Assembly (NCBI GenBank): GCA_965199135.1
Contig: OZ240685.1
Location: forward strand, 2,728,001-2,792,000
Direction: 5' to 3'
Length of the DNA: 64,000 nt
Origin: EB88 sp965199135
Lineage (GTDB): Bacteria > Acidobacteriota > Terriglobia > Terriglobales > Acidobacteriaceae
Made by a program: the position numbers and the translations under genes. Positions 9,013 through 18,225 of the stretch are shown here, piece by piece (positions within the stretch are counted from its first letter, which is position 1; every line of letters begins with the position of its first letter). Under the pieces are notes generated by a model. That model searched no databases. It worked only from the letters and a program-made list of their open reading frames with translations, and was not told the DNA's origin.

Positions 9013-9795
9013 TCAGGCGACAAGCACCTCGGTCCCATCCGGGATTCGCGAGCTGCAGAGATCGGGCAGAAGCGCGGCACGATCCGCGGGAAGGATGCGC
9101 ACACGCTTGACACCCTGGGTGAGCGCCTCACGGCAGGCGCGCAGCTTCGGCAGCATGCCTCCCGTGATTACGGCGTCTCGCGTCAGGGTGGCAATCTGTT
9201 CTGTGTTGAGCCATCGCATCACGGTGCCATCGGCCCCGCGGACGCCGGGCACGTCGGTCAGGAAGACAAGCGCATCTGCCCGGCAAGCGGCGGCGCAGGC
9301 CGCAGCCATCTCGTCTGCGTTCACGTTGTAGTACTCACCATCGAAACCGAGCGCGATGCTTGAGAGCACGGGCACGCCGCCCATCGTCCAAATGGCTTCG
9401 AGCCAGCGCGGGTCTGCAGCAGCGATCTCGCCCACAAAGCCGAGATCGGGGGTGGTGTGCTTCTTGCGTGCGCGGAATACCATCCCATCGCCGCCCGAGA
9501 TGCCCATCGCCGGGACTGCCTGCGCGGCAAGTGCTGCGACCAAGGCTTTATTCACTGCGCCGCCCAGGACCATCAATGCCGTGTCGCGTGTCTCGGCGTC
9601 GGTGATGCGCAGGCCGCCAACAAACTCGCTCTGCTTGCCGAGCTGCTTCAGGGTGCGTGTCAGTTGCACGCCCCCGCCGTGTACGACGGCGACATCATTC
9701 TTGGCCCGCTGCAGGTCCGCGATGGCCCGGGCGCACGAGCGAAGCAGCGCCGGGTCTTCGAGCGTCGCTCCACCCAGCTTGACGATGTACTTCAT
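9013..9795 (-). CDS. argB: Acetylglutamate kinase
   Basis: Phosphorylates N-acetylglutamate with ATP. The 260-residue amino-acid-kinase fold begins MKYIVKLGGATLED, has the substrate loop VHGGGVQL, and the distal VNADEMAAACAAA and VITGGMLPKL motifs. The short N-terminus, lacking the extra helix of hexameric arginine-inhibited enzymes, suggests the dimeric, feedback-insensitive type. If so, control would rest on ArgR and the synthase; this is inference. The ATG overlaps the argC stop as ATGA. Confidence 0.95.
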   Translation of the reverse strand: MKYIVKLGGATLEDPALLRSCARAIADLQRAKNDVAVVHGGGVQLTRTLKQLGKQSEFVGGLRITDAETRDTALMVLGGAVNKALVAALAAQAVPAMGISGGDGMVFRARKKHTTPDLGFVGEIAAADPRWLEAIWTMGGVPVLSSIALGFDGEYYNVNADEMAAACAAACRADALVFLTDVPGVRGADGTVMRWLNTEQIATLTRDAVITGGMLPKLRACREALTQGVKRVRILPADRAALLPDLCSSRIPDGTEVLVA

Positions 9796-10838
9796 AACAG
9801 GCCCTCCGCCTCATCCCAGCCATTCATCAGGTTCCAGTTCTGCACGGCCTGGCTGGCTGCGCCCTTGAGCAGATTGTCGAGACAGGCGACAACGATCGCC
9901 CGCTTGCCGTCTTCGGCCAGCGAGAATCCTACATCGCAGAAGTTGGTTCTCTCCACGTACTGGATCTGCGGCAGCTCTGGTGTCGGGAACACGCGCACCA
10001 TCGGTCGGCCGGCATAGAACGTTTCGTAGCAGGCCGCGATCGCCTCGCGGGTGGTCCCCTCCCGAAAGCGCACGTACATCGTCGAGAGAATGCCGCGCGG
10101 GATCGGCAGCAGATGCGGCGTGAATAGCAGCTGCTCGTCGGTCACCACAAGCTGCTCCCGCAGCTCGCCGGTGTGGCGATGCTTCCACAGTCCATAGGTC
10201 GACAGGTTGTTCGCCGCGTACATGAAGTGCGTCTTCGGCGTCGGCTCCTTGCCAGCGCCCGAGACGCCGGATTTCGCGTCGCAGATGATGCCGTGCTCGA
10301 GGTCGACAAGGGCCGCCGCGAGCAGAGGCTTGAGCCCAAGAATCACCGAGGTTGCATAGCAGCCCGGGTTGGCGACCAGCCGCGCGGAAGCGAGGCTGTC
10401 GCGGTGCAACTCGGGCATCCCGTACACCGCCTGCTGCTGGATCGCGGCGGCATCGTCCGAGGTGTTGTCGTCAAAGCCGTACACTGCGCGGTTCTCATTC
10501 TTCGCGAGCCGCCACGCACCACTCAGGTCCACAATGCGGAGGCCGCGCTCGAGCGCGACCGGCACCCACGCGCGTGACTGCTCATGCGGCGTAGCGAGAA
10601 ACAGCGTCTCGACGCCGTGTGCCTCGAGCTGGTCCCAGTCAAACCGATGCACCGCGAGGGTGGCATCCCCGGCAAGATGCCGTAAGCCGGGGTGAACCGT
10701 GGCCAGCGAGTCCGGCTCGCGCCCGAAGAAGAGCGGAGGCCGCCTGCTCAATCGCGGGTGTCGCAACAGGAGGCGCGCCAGTTCCTGGCCTGCGTAGCCG
10801 CGTGCTCCCACAACCGCTGTCTGGTATTGCTTGTGCAC
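9792..10838 (-). CDS. argC: N-acetyl-gamma-glutamyl-phosphate reductase
   Basis: NADPH-dependent reduction of N-acetylglutamyl phosphate to the semialdehyde. The 348-residue protein begins with the dinucleotide-binding VVGARGYAGQELARLL. It carries the catalytic Cys in LVANPGCYATSVILGL and the downstream HRHTGEL segment. The start is a GTG at 10838 with AAAGGA five bases upstream. It lies 30 bp after argR and overlaps argB by 4 bp. Confidence 0.96.
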   Translation of the reverse strand: MHKQYQTAVVGARGYAGQELARLLLRHPRLSRRPPLFFGREPDSLATVHPGLRHLAGDATLAVHRFDWDQLEAHGVETLFLATPHEQSRAWVPVALERGLRIVDLSGAWRLAKNENRAVYGFDDNTSDDAAAIQQQAVYGMPELHRDSLASARLVANPGCYATSVILGLKPLLAAALVDLEHGIICDAKSGVSGAGKEPTPKTHFMYAANNLSTYGLWKHRHTGELREQLVVTDEQLLFTPHLLPIPRGILSTMYVRFREGTTREAIAACYETFYAGRPMVRVFPTPELPQIQYVERTNFCDVGFSLAEDGKRAIVVACLDNLLKGAASQAVQNWNLMNGWDEAEGLL

Positions 10839-10868
10839 TCGTGTCCTTTCCGGAGAGGAAGTTGCCAG

Positions 10869-11342
10869 TTAGCCGATCAGCGTGCGGAGCCGTTCGCCGA
10901 GAGCTCCGGCACGTCGCTTGTCAGGGCAGACGATCAACACCGTGTTGTCCCCGGCAATCGTGCCCACGACCTCGGGAAGCTCGGCGTAGTCGAGCGCTGC
11001 CGCCACCGGCTGTGCGCTGCCCATCACCGTGATCAGCACCAGCATGTGCTGCGCCTGCTTGATGCGCAGCCCGAAGCTGGCCAGGATCTCGGAGAGCGCG
11101 GGCAGCATGTCTTCGTTCTCCTCCGCGGCCGCCGCCGTCCCGTTGCCACCCGGAAGGGCGTAGCCTGCTGGACCCTTCATCAGGTGCAGCTCCCGCATGT
11201 CGCGCGACAACGTTGCCTGGGTGACCCGGTAGCCGCGCCGGGCAAGCTTGCGACGCAGCTCATCCTGGCTTGCGATCGCAACCGCGGTCAGCAGCTCCCG
11301 GATCGCGGAGTGACGCTCGGCCTTGTTCTCGGATGCGGTCAC
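10869..11342 (-). CDS. argR: Arginine repressor
   Basis: ArgR-family regulator of 157 residues, with an N-terminal winged helix (RVTQATLSRDMRELHLMK at about residues 39-56) and a C-terminal hexamerisation/arginine-binding domain. The latter includes GTIAGDNTVLIVCP, the region around the GT(I/V)AGDDT arginine-binding motif. The start is GTG with a GAGGAG about 12 nt upstream. It is the first gene of the arginine operon, so it is expected to autoregulate from the paired ARG-box-like sites at 11406-11443. Confidence 0.95.
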   Translation of the reverse strand: MTASENKAERHSAIRELLTAVAIASQDELRRKLARRGYRVTQATLSRDMRELHLMKGPAGYALPGGNGTAAAAEENEDMLPALSEILASFGLRIKQAQHMLVLITVMGSAQPVAAALDYAELPEVVGTIAGDNTVLIVCPDKRRAGALGERLRTLIG

Positions 11343-11405
11343 GGCAGGGAAGGACTCCTCAGGAATGGACAGCGGGCCGCCGGTGGGGGCGGGGGGAAGA
11401 AGGGC

Positions 11406-11443
11406 ACTGCATAAAAATACGCTCCGGTGTATAACTATGCAAG
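11406..11443 (-). promoter_or_regulatory. arg operon promoter overlapped by two ARG-box-like palindromes
   Basis: Two palindromic elements of form TG-n-ATnnnnAT-n-C lie at 11408-11421 and 11428-11441, with centres 20 bp apart, close to the spacing of tandem ARG boxes. Reading the minus strand, TTGCAT (11442-11437) and TATTTT (11419-11414) are separated by exactly 17 nt and make a plausible sigma70 promoter. The boxes therefore cover both -35 and -10, as in classical arginine repression. Transcription would begin near 11407, about 65 nt before argR. Box identity is by resemblance to the ArgR consensus and has not been tested. Confidence 0.7.
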
Positions 11444-11642
11444 CATTCCCGCGGTACCCGCTCCCCTTCCGTCATCCAGCTGCCTTCGTCCAGTACGCTG
11501 GGCCGGCGCGCCGGGGTGCCTGTCCCGCTTTCACGAGACTGACGTCTCCGTGGTGCAGGGTTGCCGTGGCTTCCCCTTGCGCAAGTGGCACGTGGCCGCG
11601 CCATAAAGAAGTCGTATCCACCGCAGAAATGAGGACGTATAG

Positions 11643-14600
11643 TTGGACATGGGCCGCATCCAGACAGTCAACACCCCGCCTCCCGCTCCCGCCTCGCGCG
11701 CAGGGAGCGACCTGTACGACGCACGGTTTGAGCACGAAAGCTGCGGTGTCGGCTTCGTCGCGACCCTGACCGACATTCCCTCACGCGCCATCCTCGACCA
11801 GGCTCTTGAAGCGCTCGGCCGCCTCGCCCACCGCGGCGCTATCGCTGCCGATGGTCTGTCCAGCGACGGCATCGGCATCTGTACCGCGATTCCACGCGAA
11901 ATCCTGCTGGAAAGCGCCGGCATCACGCTTGCCCCGGAGAAGCCCCTCGCGGTCGGCGTCGTGTTTTTTCCCGCGGAGGGCGCCGAGTCGCATACCGCAC
12001 TGGAAGCGGCCCTGGAGGCGCAGGGAATCGAATTGCTCGCCTGGCGCAACGTGCCGACGCGCCCTGAAATCCTGGGCGAGATCGCCCGCTCGACGATGCC
12101 GGTGATCCGCCATGTGCTCCTGACGGCTGCAAACACCGACAGGCTGGAGCGCCGGCTCTACCTCGCGCGCAAGCAGTACGAGCGCAGCGGCGCGCCGGGC
12201 TATGTCTGCTCGCTGTCGTCGCGCACCATCATCTACAAATCGATGTGCTCGGGCAGGCAGCTGCCGCACTTCTACCTCGACCTCGAAGACCCGCGCTACG
12301 CCACCGCGTTCGCGATCTTCCACCAGCGGTACGCGACCAACGTCGCACCCTCGTGGGATCGCGCGCAGCCGCTCCGCACCATCTCGCACAACGGCGAGAT
12401 CAACACCGTCTGGGGCAATCGTGCGCGCATGGATGCCCGGGCAGCCACGCTCCCGGATGAACTGAAGCCGATCTTCACCCCGGAAGGTTCCGACTCGACC
12501 TCCCTGGATGAGACGGCCGAGCTGCTCTCGCACAACGGGCGCTCGATCGCGGAGTCGATCCGTCTGATGCTGCCGCCCGCCCAGCACAAGAAGCAGTCTG
12601 CCTTTTTCGCCTACAACGAGGACTGCATTGAGCACTGGGATGGACCGGCTGCCGTGGTCTTTACCGATGGCCGTCTCGTCGGGGCAGCGCTCGACCGCGT
12701 GGGCCTGCGGCCCTGCCGCTTTTTTGTCACGGAAGATCAGCTGGTGGTCGTCGGCTCGGAGGCCGGCCTGGTGGATCTCGATCCGGAGCGCGTCGTGCAC
12801 AGCGGCCGGCTTGGACCCGGGCAGATGCTCTGCATCGATCTCGATGAAAAAAAGCTCTACGAGAACGACGAAGTGCAGGAAGTCTTTGACGGCCGCGCGC
12901 CACAGTATGAAGCGCTGCTCGACGACCGCACGCTCGACCCGAATACCCCGGTCGCCCCGCTCGCTGAGGGTGAACTGCTCCGGCTCCAGCATGGCTTCGG
13001 CTACAGCCGCGAGGACGTGAAGATGGTGCTCCAGCCCATGGTTGCCGATGGCAAGGATGCTATCTGGTCGATGGGCGATGACACCCCGCTCGCGCCGATG
13101 GCCCGCTCGCCCCGTCCGGTATACGCCTACTTCCGTCAACGCTTTGCGCAGGTCACCAATCCGCCCATTGACTCGCTGCGCGAGGCTGTTGTTATTCAGC
13201 TTCATACCCGTCTCGGACCCTGGCCGCACCTGCTCGACAACAAGGCGCGCCTCACCGGGCTCTCGCTTCGGTCGCCGCTGCTCTCGCTGGGGCAGATCGA
13301 AGCACTGCGTACCCGGCAGCACTCGCTTGGGGATGAGCTGCCGCTCGCGGTACTTGACTGCCTCCTGCCAGCCGGTACGACGCTCGCTGCCACGCTCGAT
13401 GAGCTTTGCGCCAAGGCTGCGGACCTCGTTCTTGGCGGCGCTGCGATCCTGATGCTCTCGGACCGCGCTGCCGACCCGGACCATGCCCCGATCCCGATGG
13501 CGCTTGCACTCGGAGCGGTGCACCACCACCTGATCGGGCAGGGCATCCGCACCCGGGTGGGCCTGGCGGTCGAGGCAGGCGACTGCCGCGACGTCCACCA
13601 TCTGGCCGTGCTGATCGGCATGGGCGCGGGCGCTGCCTGCCCCTGGCTCGCGCTGGAGAGCGCGCGCATCGCAGACCCGGAACACGGCGAAGCCAACCTG
13701 CTGAAGGCCTTCAACGGCGGCCTTGCCAAGATCATGTCCAAGATGGGCATTTCGGTGCTTGACAGCTATCGCGGCGCACACCTGTTTGACTCGATCGGGC
13801 TCGATCCCGAGGTGATGGATCGCTGTTTCCAGAACACGCCGGCCCCCCTCGGCGGTGTCGGCTTCGCCACCATTGAAGCAACGGTGCGTGGCAACTGGAG
13901 TACCTACGCGCCCCAGCCTCCGGTGGCAGCTGTTGAGGAAACACCAGAGACAGCAGTCTCGGTCGCCTCGGCCAGCAGTGCCGTTATCGCGAACAGCGTT
14001 GCCGCCCCGGTGAGCGCGCCCGTCAAGGACCTTCCCGATTTCGGCTGGATCCGCTTTCGCAAGGCCGATCGCGCCGAGCCGCACTCCTGGCAGCCCTCGA
14101 CGGTGCGCCTTCTGCAGACGGTCGCCGGCAGCACCTCGCGTGCGGTCGTTCCTGCTCCCGAGCCTGGTGCAGCTTGGGCTGCGTTCTCCGCACAGGCTGC
14201 AGAAAAGGAGCCGGCAAACCTGCGGGACCTGCTCGGCTTTCGACCGGCAGGCCCTGCTCTCCCTCTCGCTGATGTGGAGAAGGCGCCGGCTATCTTCAAG
14301 CGCTGCATTGCGAGCGCAATGTCCCTTGGTTCGCTCAGCCCGGAGGCGCATCAGACCGTCACCGCTGCCATGAATCTGCTGGGGGGCCGCTCGAACACGG
14401 GCGAGGGTGGCGAGGATCGGGCAGTTTACCAGGCCGATGCCGAGCTCGACCTGGTCGGTCGCAAGGTGCCGGCCAGCCTGCTCAACAACAAGATCAAGCA
14501 GATCGCCTCGGGCCGCTTTGGCGTTACCGCGGAGTATCTCCGCAATGCCGAGGAGATCGAGATCAAGATCGCCCAGGGCGCGAAGCCGGGCGAAGGTGGA

Positions 14601-16184
14601 CAACTCCCCGGCCACAAGGTCACAGGCCTGATCGCTCGCCTGCGTCACGCACAACCCGGGGTCACGCTGATCTCGCCGCCGCCGCACCATGACATTTATT
14701 CCATTGAAGACCTCGCCCAGCTGATCTTTGATCTCAAGCGTGTGAACCCACAGGCGACCATCGGCGTCAAGCTGGTTTCCGAGCACGGCGTCGGCACTGT
14801 TGCCGCGGGCGTTGCCAAGGCGTATGCCGATTACATCGTGATCGCCGGCAACTCCGGCGGCACCGGCGCGTCGCCGCTTTCGAGCATCAAGTACACCGGC
14901 TCGCCCTGGGAGCTTGGCCTCGCCGAAGCCCAGCAGACGCTGCTCCGCAATGGGCTGCGTGGTCGCGTGCGGCTGCGCGTCGATGGCGGTCTGCGGACAG
15001 CCAACGACCTCCTGATTGCGGCTATGCTCGGCGCCGATGAATTCGGCTTCGGCACCGCCGTACTGGTCTCGATCGGCTGCGACATGGCCCGGCAATGTCA
15101 CCTCAATACCTGCCCGGTCGGCATCGCGACGCAGCGGGAAGACCTGCGGGCCAAGTTCCGCGGTAAACCCGAACATATTGTCCGCTTCTTCGAGGAGCTG
15201 GCGGCCGATGTGCAGGCACTGCTCGCCCGTCTTGGCCTGCCCTCGATCGCGGCAGCGATCGGCCGTGCAGATCTGTTGGAGCAGGTACGCCGACAGGGTG
15301 GGCTTGACCTTGCCCGCATGCTGGCTGCGCCGGTTGATGGCGAGCTGCAGTGGATGGGTGGACGGAATGACCGGCCGGATGCTCCCGAAGACCAGCCGAT
15401 CGACGACGCCTGGATGGAGCCGGCACTTGCTGCTTACGCTGCCAACCAGCCCTTCCACTGGAAGGGAGCCGTCTCGAACAAGGACCGGACTCTCGGCGCG
15501 CGCCTCTCCGGCGAGCTTGCGCTGCAGCAGGCGCGTCGCCAGCATCTTGGCGACGACCAGCACTCGCCGCTCCACTTTGCTCTCACGGGGGTGGCCGGGC
15601 AGAGCTTCGGCGCCTTCGCGACGCGGGGTATCTCGCTCGTGCTTGAGGGACTTGCGAATGACTTTGTCGGCAAGGGCCTTTGCGGCGGAGAACTGGTACT
15701 GCGTGGCCAGGGCCGCGCCTCGCGCGAGAGCGAGCTCCATGTGATTCTCGGCAACGTCGCGCTCTACGGCGGAACCAGCGGCACGCTCTTTGCCGCGGGT
15801 CGCGCCGGCGAACGCTTTGCGGTGCGGAACTCCGGGGTGCTCGCGGTGGTTGAGGGTGTGGGCGATCATGGCTGTGAGTACATGACCGGCGGCACGGTCG
15901 TTGTGCTCGGCCGCACTGGTATGAACTTCGGCGCCGGCATGACGGGCGGCACGGCCTGGGTCTTCGACGAGGATGGCTGCTTCCTCGAGGATGGCCGCTA
16001 CCACCCGAGTTTCCTCAAGGCCGAGCCGTATGCCACGCTTGATGAGGCAGGGCAGTCCGAGATCCATGCCCTGGTGCGGCTGCACGGCGAGAAGACCGCC
16101 AGCACCCGCGCGGCGTGGCTGCTCTCCGACTGGGAGACGCTTGCTCCCAAGCTGGTTCGGCTTTCCCCGCTGCCCCAGGCATAA
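11643..16184 (+). CDS. gltB: Glutamate synthase, large (alpha) subunit
   Basis: Makes two glutamates from glutamine and 2-oxoglutarate. The 1513-residue protein has an N-terminal class II glutamine amidotransferase domain whose nucleophile is Cys34 (ESCGVGFVA), so a propeptide is removed. Central and FMN-binding synthase domains follow, with ANSGGTGASPLSSI and GMTGGTAWVFDEDG. The iron-sulfur cysteines are in GCDMARQCHLNTCPVG. An Ala/Val/Pro-rich stretch of roughly 100 residues (about 14,900-15,250 in coding terms starts later; the insert is at 13,900-14,230) separates the central and FMN domains and looks lineage-specific. The TTG at 11643 lies 7 nt after GAGGA; the ATG at 11649 is the alternative. 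No gltD is adjacent. Confidence 0.95.
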   Translation: MDMGRIQTVNTPPPAPASRAGSDLYDARFEHESCGVGFVATLTDIPSRAILDQALEALGRLAHRGAIAADGLSSDGIGICTAIPREILLESAGITLAPEKPLAVGVVFFPAEGAESHTALEAALEAQGIELLAWRNVPTRPEILGEIARSTMPVIRHVLLTAANTDRLERRLYLARKQYERSGAPGYVCSLSSRTIIYKSMCSGRQLPHFYLDLEDPRYATAFAIFHQRYATNVAPSWDRAQPLRTISHNGEINTVWGNRARMDARAATLPDELKPIFTPEGSDSTSLDETAELLSHNGRSIAESIRLMLPPAQHKKQSAFFAYNEDCIEHWDGPAAVVFTDGRLVGAALDRVGLRPCRFFVTEDQLVVVGSEAGLVDLDPERVVHSGRLGPGQMLCIDLDEKKLYENDEVQEVFDGRAPQYEALLDDRTLDPNTPVAPLAEGELLRLQHGFGYSREDVKMVLQPMVADGKDAIWSMGDDTPLAPMARSPRPVYAYFRQRFAQVTNPPIDSLREAVVIQLHTRLGPWPHLLDNKARLTGLSLRSPLLSLGQIEALRTRQHSLGDELPLAVLDCLLPAGTTLAATLDELCAKAADLVLGGAAILMLSDRAADPDHAPIPMALALGAVHHHLIGQGIRTRVGLAVEAGDCRDVHHLAVLIGMGAGAACPWLALESARIADPEHGEANLLKAFNGGLAKIMSKMGISVLDSYRGAHLFDSIGLDPEVMDRCFQNTPAPLGGVGFATIEATVRGNWSTYAPQPPVAAVEETPETAVSVASASSAVIANSVAAPVSAPVKDLPDFGWIRFRKADRAEPHSWQPSTVRLLQTVAGSTSRAVVPAPEPGAAWAAFSAQAAEKEPANLRDLLGFRPAGPALPLADVEKAPAIFKRCIASAMSLGSLSPEAHQTVTAAMNLLGGRSNTGEGGEDRAVYQADAELDLVGRKVPASLLNNKIKQIASGRFGVTAEYLRNAEEIEIKIAQGAKPGEGGQLPGHKVTGLIARLRHAQPGVTLISPPPHHDIYSIEDLAQLIFDLKRVNPQATIGVKLVSEHGVGTVAAGVAKAYADYIVIAGNSGGTGASPLSSIKYTGSPWELGLAEAQQTLLRNGLRGRVRLRVDGGLRTANDLLIAAMLGADEFGFGTAVLVSIGCDMARQCHLNTCPVGIATQREDLRAKFRGKPEHIVRFFEELAADVQALLARLGLPSIAAAIGRADLLEQVRRQGGLDLARMLAAPVDGELQWMGGRNDRPDAPEDQPIDDAWMEPALAAYAANQPFHWKGAVSNKDRTLGARLSGELALQQARRQHLGDDQHSPLHFALTGVAGQSFGAFATRGISLVLEGLANDFVGKGLCGGELVLRGQGRASRESELHVILGNVALYGGTSGTLFAAGRAGERFAVRNSGVLAVVEGVGDHGCEYMTGGTVVVLGRTGMNFGAGMTGGTAWVFDEDGCFLEDGRYHPSFLKAEPYATLDEAGQSEIHALVRLHGEKTASTRAAWLLSDWETLAPKLVRLSPLPQA

Positions 16185-16195
16185 CGCACCACATG

Positions 16196-16230
16196 GAGGG
16201 GGGCGCACCGGCCGACGGTGCGCCCCCTCT
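16196..16230 (+). terminator. Strong GC hairpin after gltB
   Basis: An 11-12 bp stem pairs GGGGGGCGCACC (16198-16209) with GGTGCGCCCCC (16217-16227) around a 7-nt loop, starting 11 bp after the gltB stop. There is only a pyrimidine-rich tail, no long T-run, so it may work as a weak terminator or as a 3' end stabiliser. Confidence 0.5.
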
Positions 16231-16310
16231 CCGTTGTTGCGAGATGCATGCGCAGAATCTTCATACAGTGGTTTGGCAGGCCGCTTCGGGGTCAATTAGA
16301 GTGGCTGGGT

Positions 16311-18095
16311 ATGTCACCTACCCAGTCCCCCAACTACCAAACCATCAATGACATCTTTTATGCCGTCGTCGACTCCGGATCAAACGATGTCATGCGTCAC
16401 CAGGCGAAGGATGGGAGCTGGCACACCATTTCAGGCGAGGACCTCTATGCGCGAGTTCGCGCGCTCGCCGGGTTCTTCCATTCGCTCGGGCTTACCAGGG
16501 GCGACCGGGTTGCGCTCATCAGCGAGAATCGCTGGGAGTGGGCGGTAACGGACTTCGCGACGATGAGCTCCGGGCTGGTCGATGTTCCGTTATTCCCGAC
16601 GCTTCATGCGCCGCAGATCCACGAGCTGCTTGAGAATTCCGGGGCGCGGGTCGCGGTCGTCTCAACCGCAGCCCAGCTCAAGAAGGTCCAGGCAGCCCGC
16701 GCCGGCACCGCGCTCGAGCACGTGATCGTCATGGACGACGAGGCCGCCGCGGGCAAGCAGAATGTCTCCGGGTTCAGCAGTCTGCTTGGGGGGCGTCAGC
16801 CGGGACGAGACGCAGCCTTCGATGCACAAGCGCGGGCCATCCAGTCGAGCGATCTTGCTTCTATCATCTACACCTCGGGAACCACGGGTGAGCCGAAGGG
16901 CGTCATGCTCAGCCACGGCAATCTCGCGTCGAACGTCAGCTACTCGCTGCGCGAGTTTTCCTTTACCGGCCCGCAACGCACCGTCTCCTTTCTGCCGCTC
17001 TCGCATGTGACTGCTCGCCACGTCGATTATGTTCTTTACTCGCTTGGCTTTTCGATCGCCTACATCCCAACAATGGACAAGCTGATGCCGGCGCTCAAAG
17101 CGGTCAAGCCGACGCTTGTGGTGGCGGTCCCGCGGGTCTACGAGAAGGTTCGGCAGGAAGTGGAACGCCGTGCCCGCGGCTCCAAGGTGTCGACTTCCGT
17201 TGTGAACTGGGCGCTTGGTGTCGGCAAGCGCAACGAGGGAACGATCCTGGCCGGCCGTACCCCGGCCTCGCCGCTCTGGAAGCTGGCAGACCGGCTCTTC
17301 TACAGCAAGGTGCGTGATGTGTTTGGTGGCGAGGTCCTCTACCATGTCGCGGGTGGGGCGCCGCTCGGGCCGGATACCGCACACTGGTTTGCGCGGGCCG
17401 GCATCCGCATCCTCGAGGGTTATGGGCTGACTGAGACGTCGCCTGTTATCGGCGTGAACACGCCGGTTTCCTACAAGATCGGCACCATCGGCAAGCCGCT
17501 CGCGAACATCCAGGTCCGCATCGCGGAGGATGGCGAGCTTCTCGTGAAGGGCCCCAGCGTCTTTTCCGGCTACTGGAACAACCAGTCTCTTACCGAGCAG
17601 GCGTTCGACGAAGAGGGCTGGTTCAAGACGGGTGATATCGCGAGCCTCGACGCCGATAACTTCATCTCCATCACGGATCGCAAGAAAGAGTTGATCAAGA
17701 CCTCGGCAGGCAAGTTCATTGCGCCGCAGCCGATCGAGGGCCGACTCAAGGCGGACGCCTTTGTTGGGAATGCCGCGCTCGTCGGCGACCGCGAGAAGTA
17801 CGTCGCCGCACTGATCTCTCCCAACTTCGACATACTCGAGCCCTGGGCTCGCGAACAACGGATCGAGACGGCCGACCGCAAGGCGCTGGTAGAACACCCG
17901 GCTGTGATCGCCCGCTTCAAGGAGACCATCAAGCAGGTCAACCGGACGCTTGCCGACTATGAACTCTTGAAGCGTTTCGCGCTGGTTCCGGATGAGTGGG
18001 CGATTGACACGGGCGAACTGACCCCCTCGATGAAGATCAAGCGACGGGTGCTCCTGGAGCGATACAAGACAGAGATTGCCTCGCTCTTCCGCTAG
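16311..18095 (+). CDS. Long-chain acyl-CoA synthetase (AMP-binding enzyme)
   Basis: Activates fatty acids to acyl-CoA through an acyl-adenylate. The product is about 594 residues. The AMP-binding signature is YTSGTTGEPKGVMLSHGN, followed by EGYGLTETSPVIGVN and the hinge region FKTGDIASLDADNFISITDRKKELIKTSAGKFIAP. It resembles the FadD15-like long-chain group in length and motifs. The ATG at 16311 (MSPTQSPNYQ) is preferred over the upstream in-frame start at 16218, which would fall in the gltB 3' hairpin. It stands alone between gltB and a small HTH gene, so its pathway role (beta-oxidation or lipid remodelling) is not shown by context. Confidence 0.9.
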   Translation: MSPTQSPNYQTINDIFYAVVDSGSNDVMRHQAKDGSWHTISGEDLYARVRALAGFFHSLGLTRGDRVALISENRWEWAVTDFATMSSGLVDVPLFPTLHAPQIHELLENSGARVAVVSTAAQLKKVQAARAGTALEHVIVMDDEAAAGKQNVSGFSSLLGGRQPGRDAAFDAQARAIQSSDLASIIYTSGTTGEPKGVMLSHGNLASNVSYSLREFSFTGPQRTVSFLPLSHVTARHVDYVLYSLGFSIAYIPTMDKLMPALKAVKPTLVVAVPRVYEKVRQEVERRARGSKVSTSVVNWALGVGKRNEGTILAGRTPASPLWKLADRLFYSKVRDVFGGEVLYHVAGGAPLGPDTAHWFARAGIRILEGYGLTETSPVIGVNTPVSYKIGTIGKPLANIQVRIAEDGELLVKGPSVFSGYWNNQSLTEQAFDEEGWFKTGDIASLDADNFISITDRKKELIKTSAGKFIAPQPIEGRLKADAFVGNAALVGDREKYVAALISPNFDILEPWAREQRIETADRKALVEHPAVIARFKETIKQVNRTLADYELLKRFALVPDEWAIDTGELTPSMKIKRRVLLERYKTEIASLFR

Positions 18096-18178
18096 CGGTC
18101 ACATTACAGAAGTGTGAATGGAAGTTCTGGTTTCGTAGGCATTTGCCGGTGCGGGGCCGCTCGGGGCAGAAGTTTGGC

Positions 18179-18207
18179 TTGAAAGCGTCCGTTCGAGTCG
18201 GTATAAG
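18179..18207 (+). promoter_or_regulatory. Sigma70-type promoter of the HTH gene
   Basis: TTGAAA (18179-18184) and TATAAG (18202-18207) are separated by exactly 17 bp. A start about 7 nt downstream would place the 5' end at about 18214, directly at the AAGGAGG ribosome site (18215-18221). The leader would then be only about a dozen bases. Confidence 0.65.
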
Positions 18208-18225
18208 CTCGGAAAAGGAGGCAGC

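Noticed and set aside
11781..16295. A 1504-codon open frame on the minus strand across all of gltB
   Set aside because: It is in codon register with gltB, so its stops would need TTA, CTA or TCA sense codons, which this GC-rich gene avoids. Sequence is low in family-like features, and gltB is clearly the coding strand.
16662..17897. Minus-strand 411-codon frame inside the acyl-CoA synthetase gene
   Set aside because: It is a long antisense frame without motifs, fully covered by a well-supported gene.
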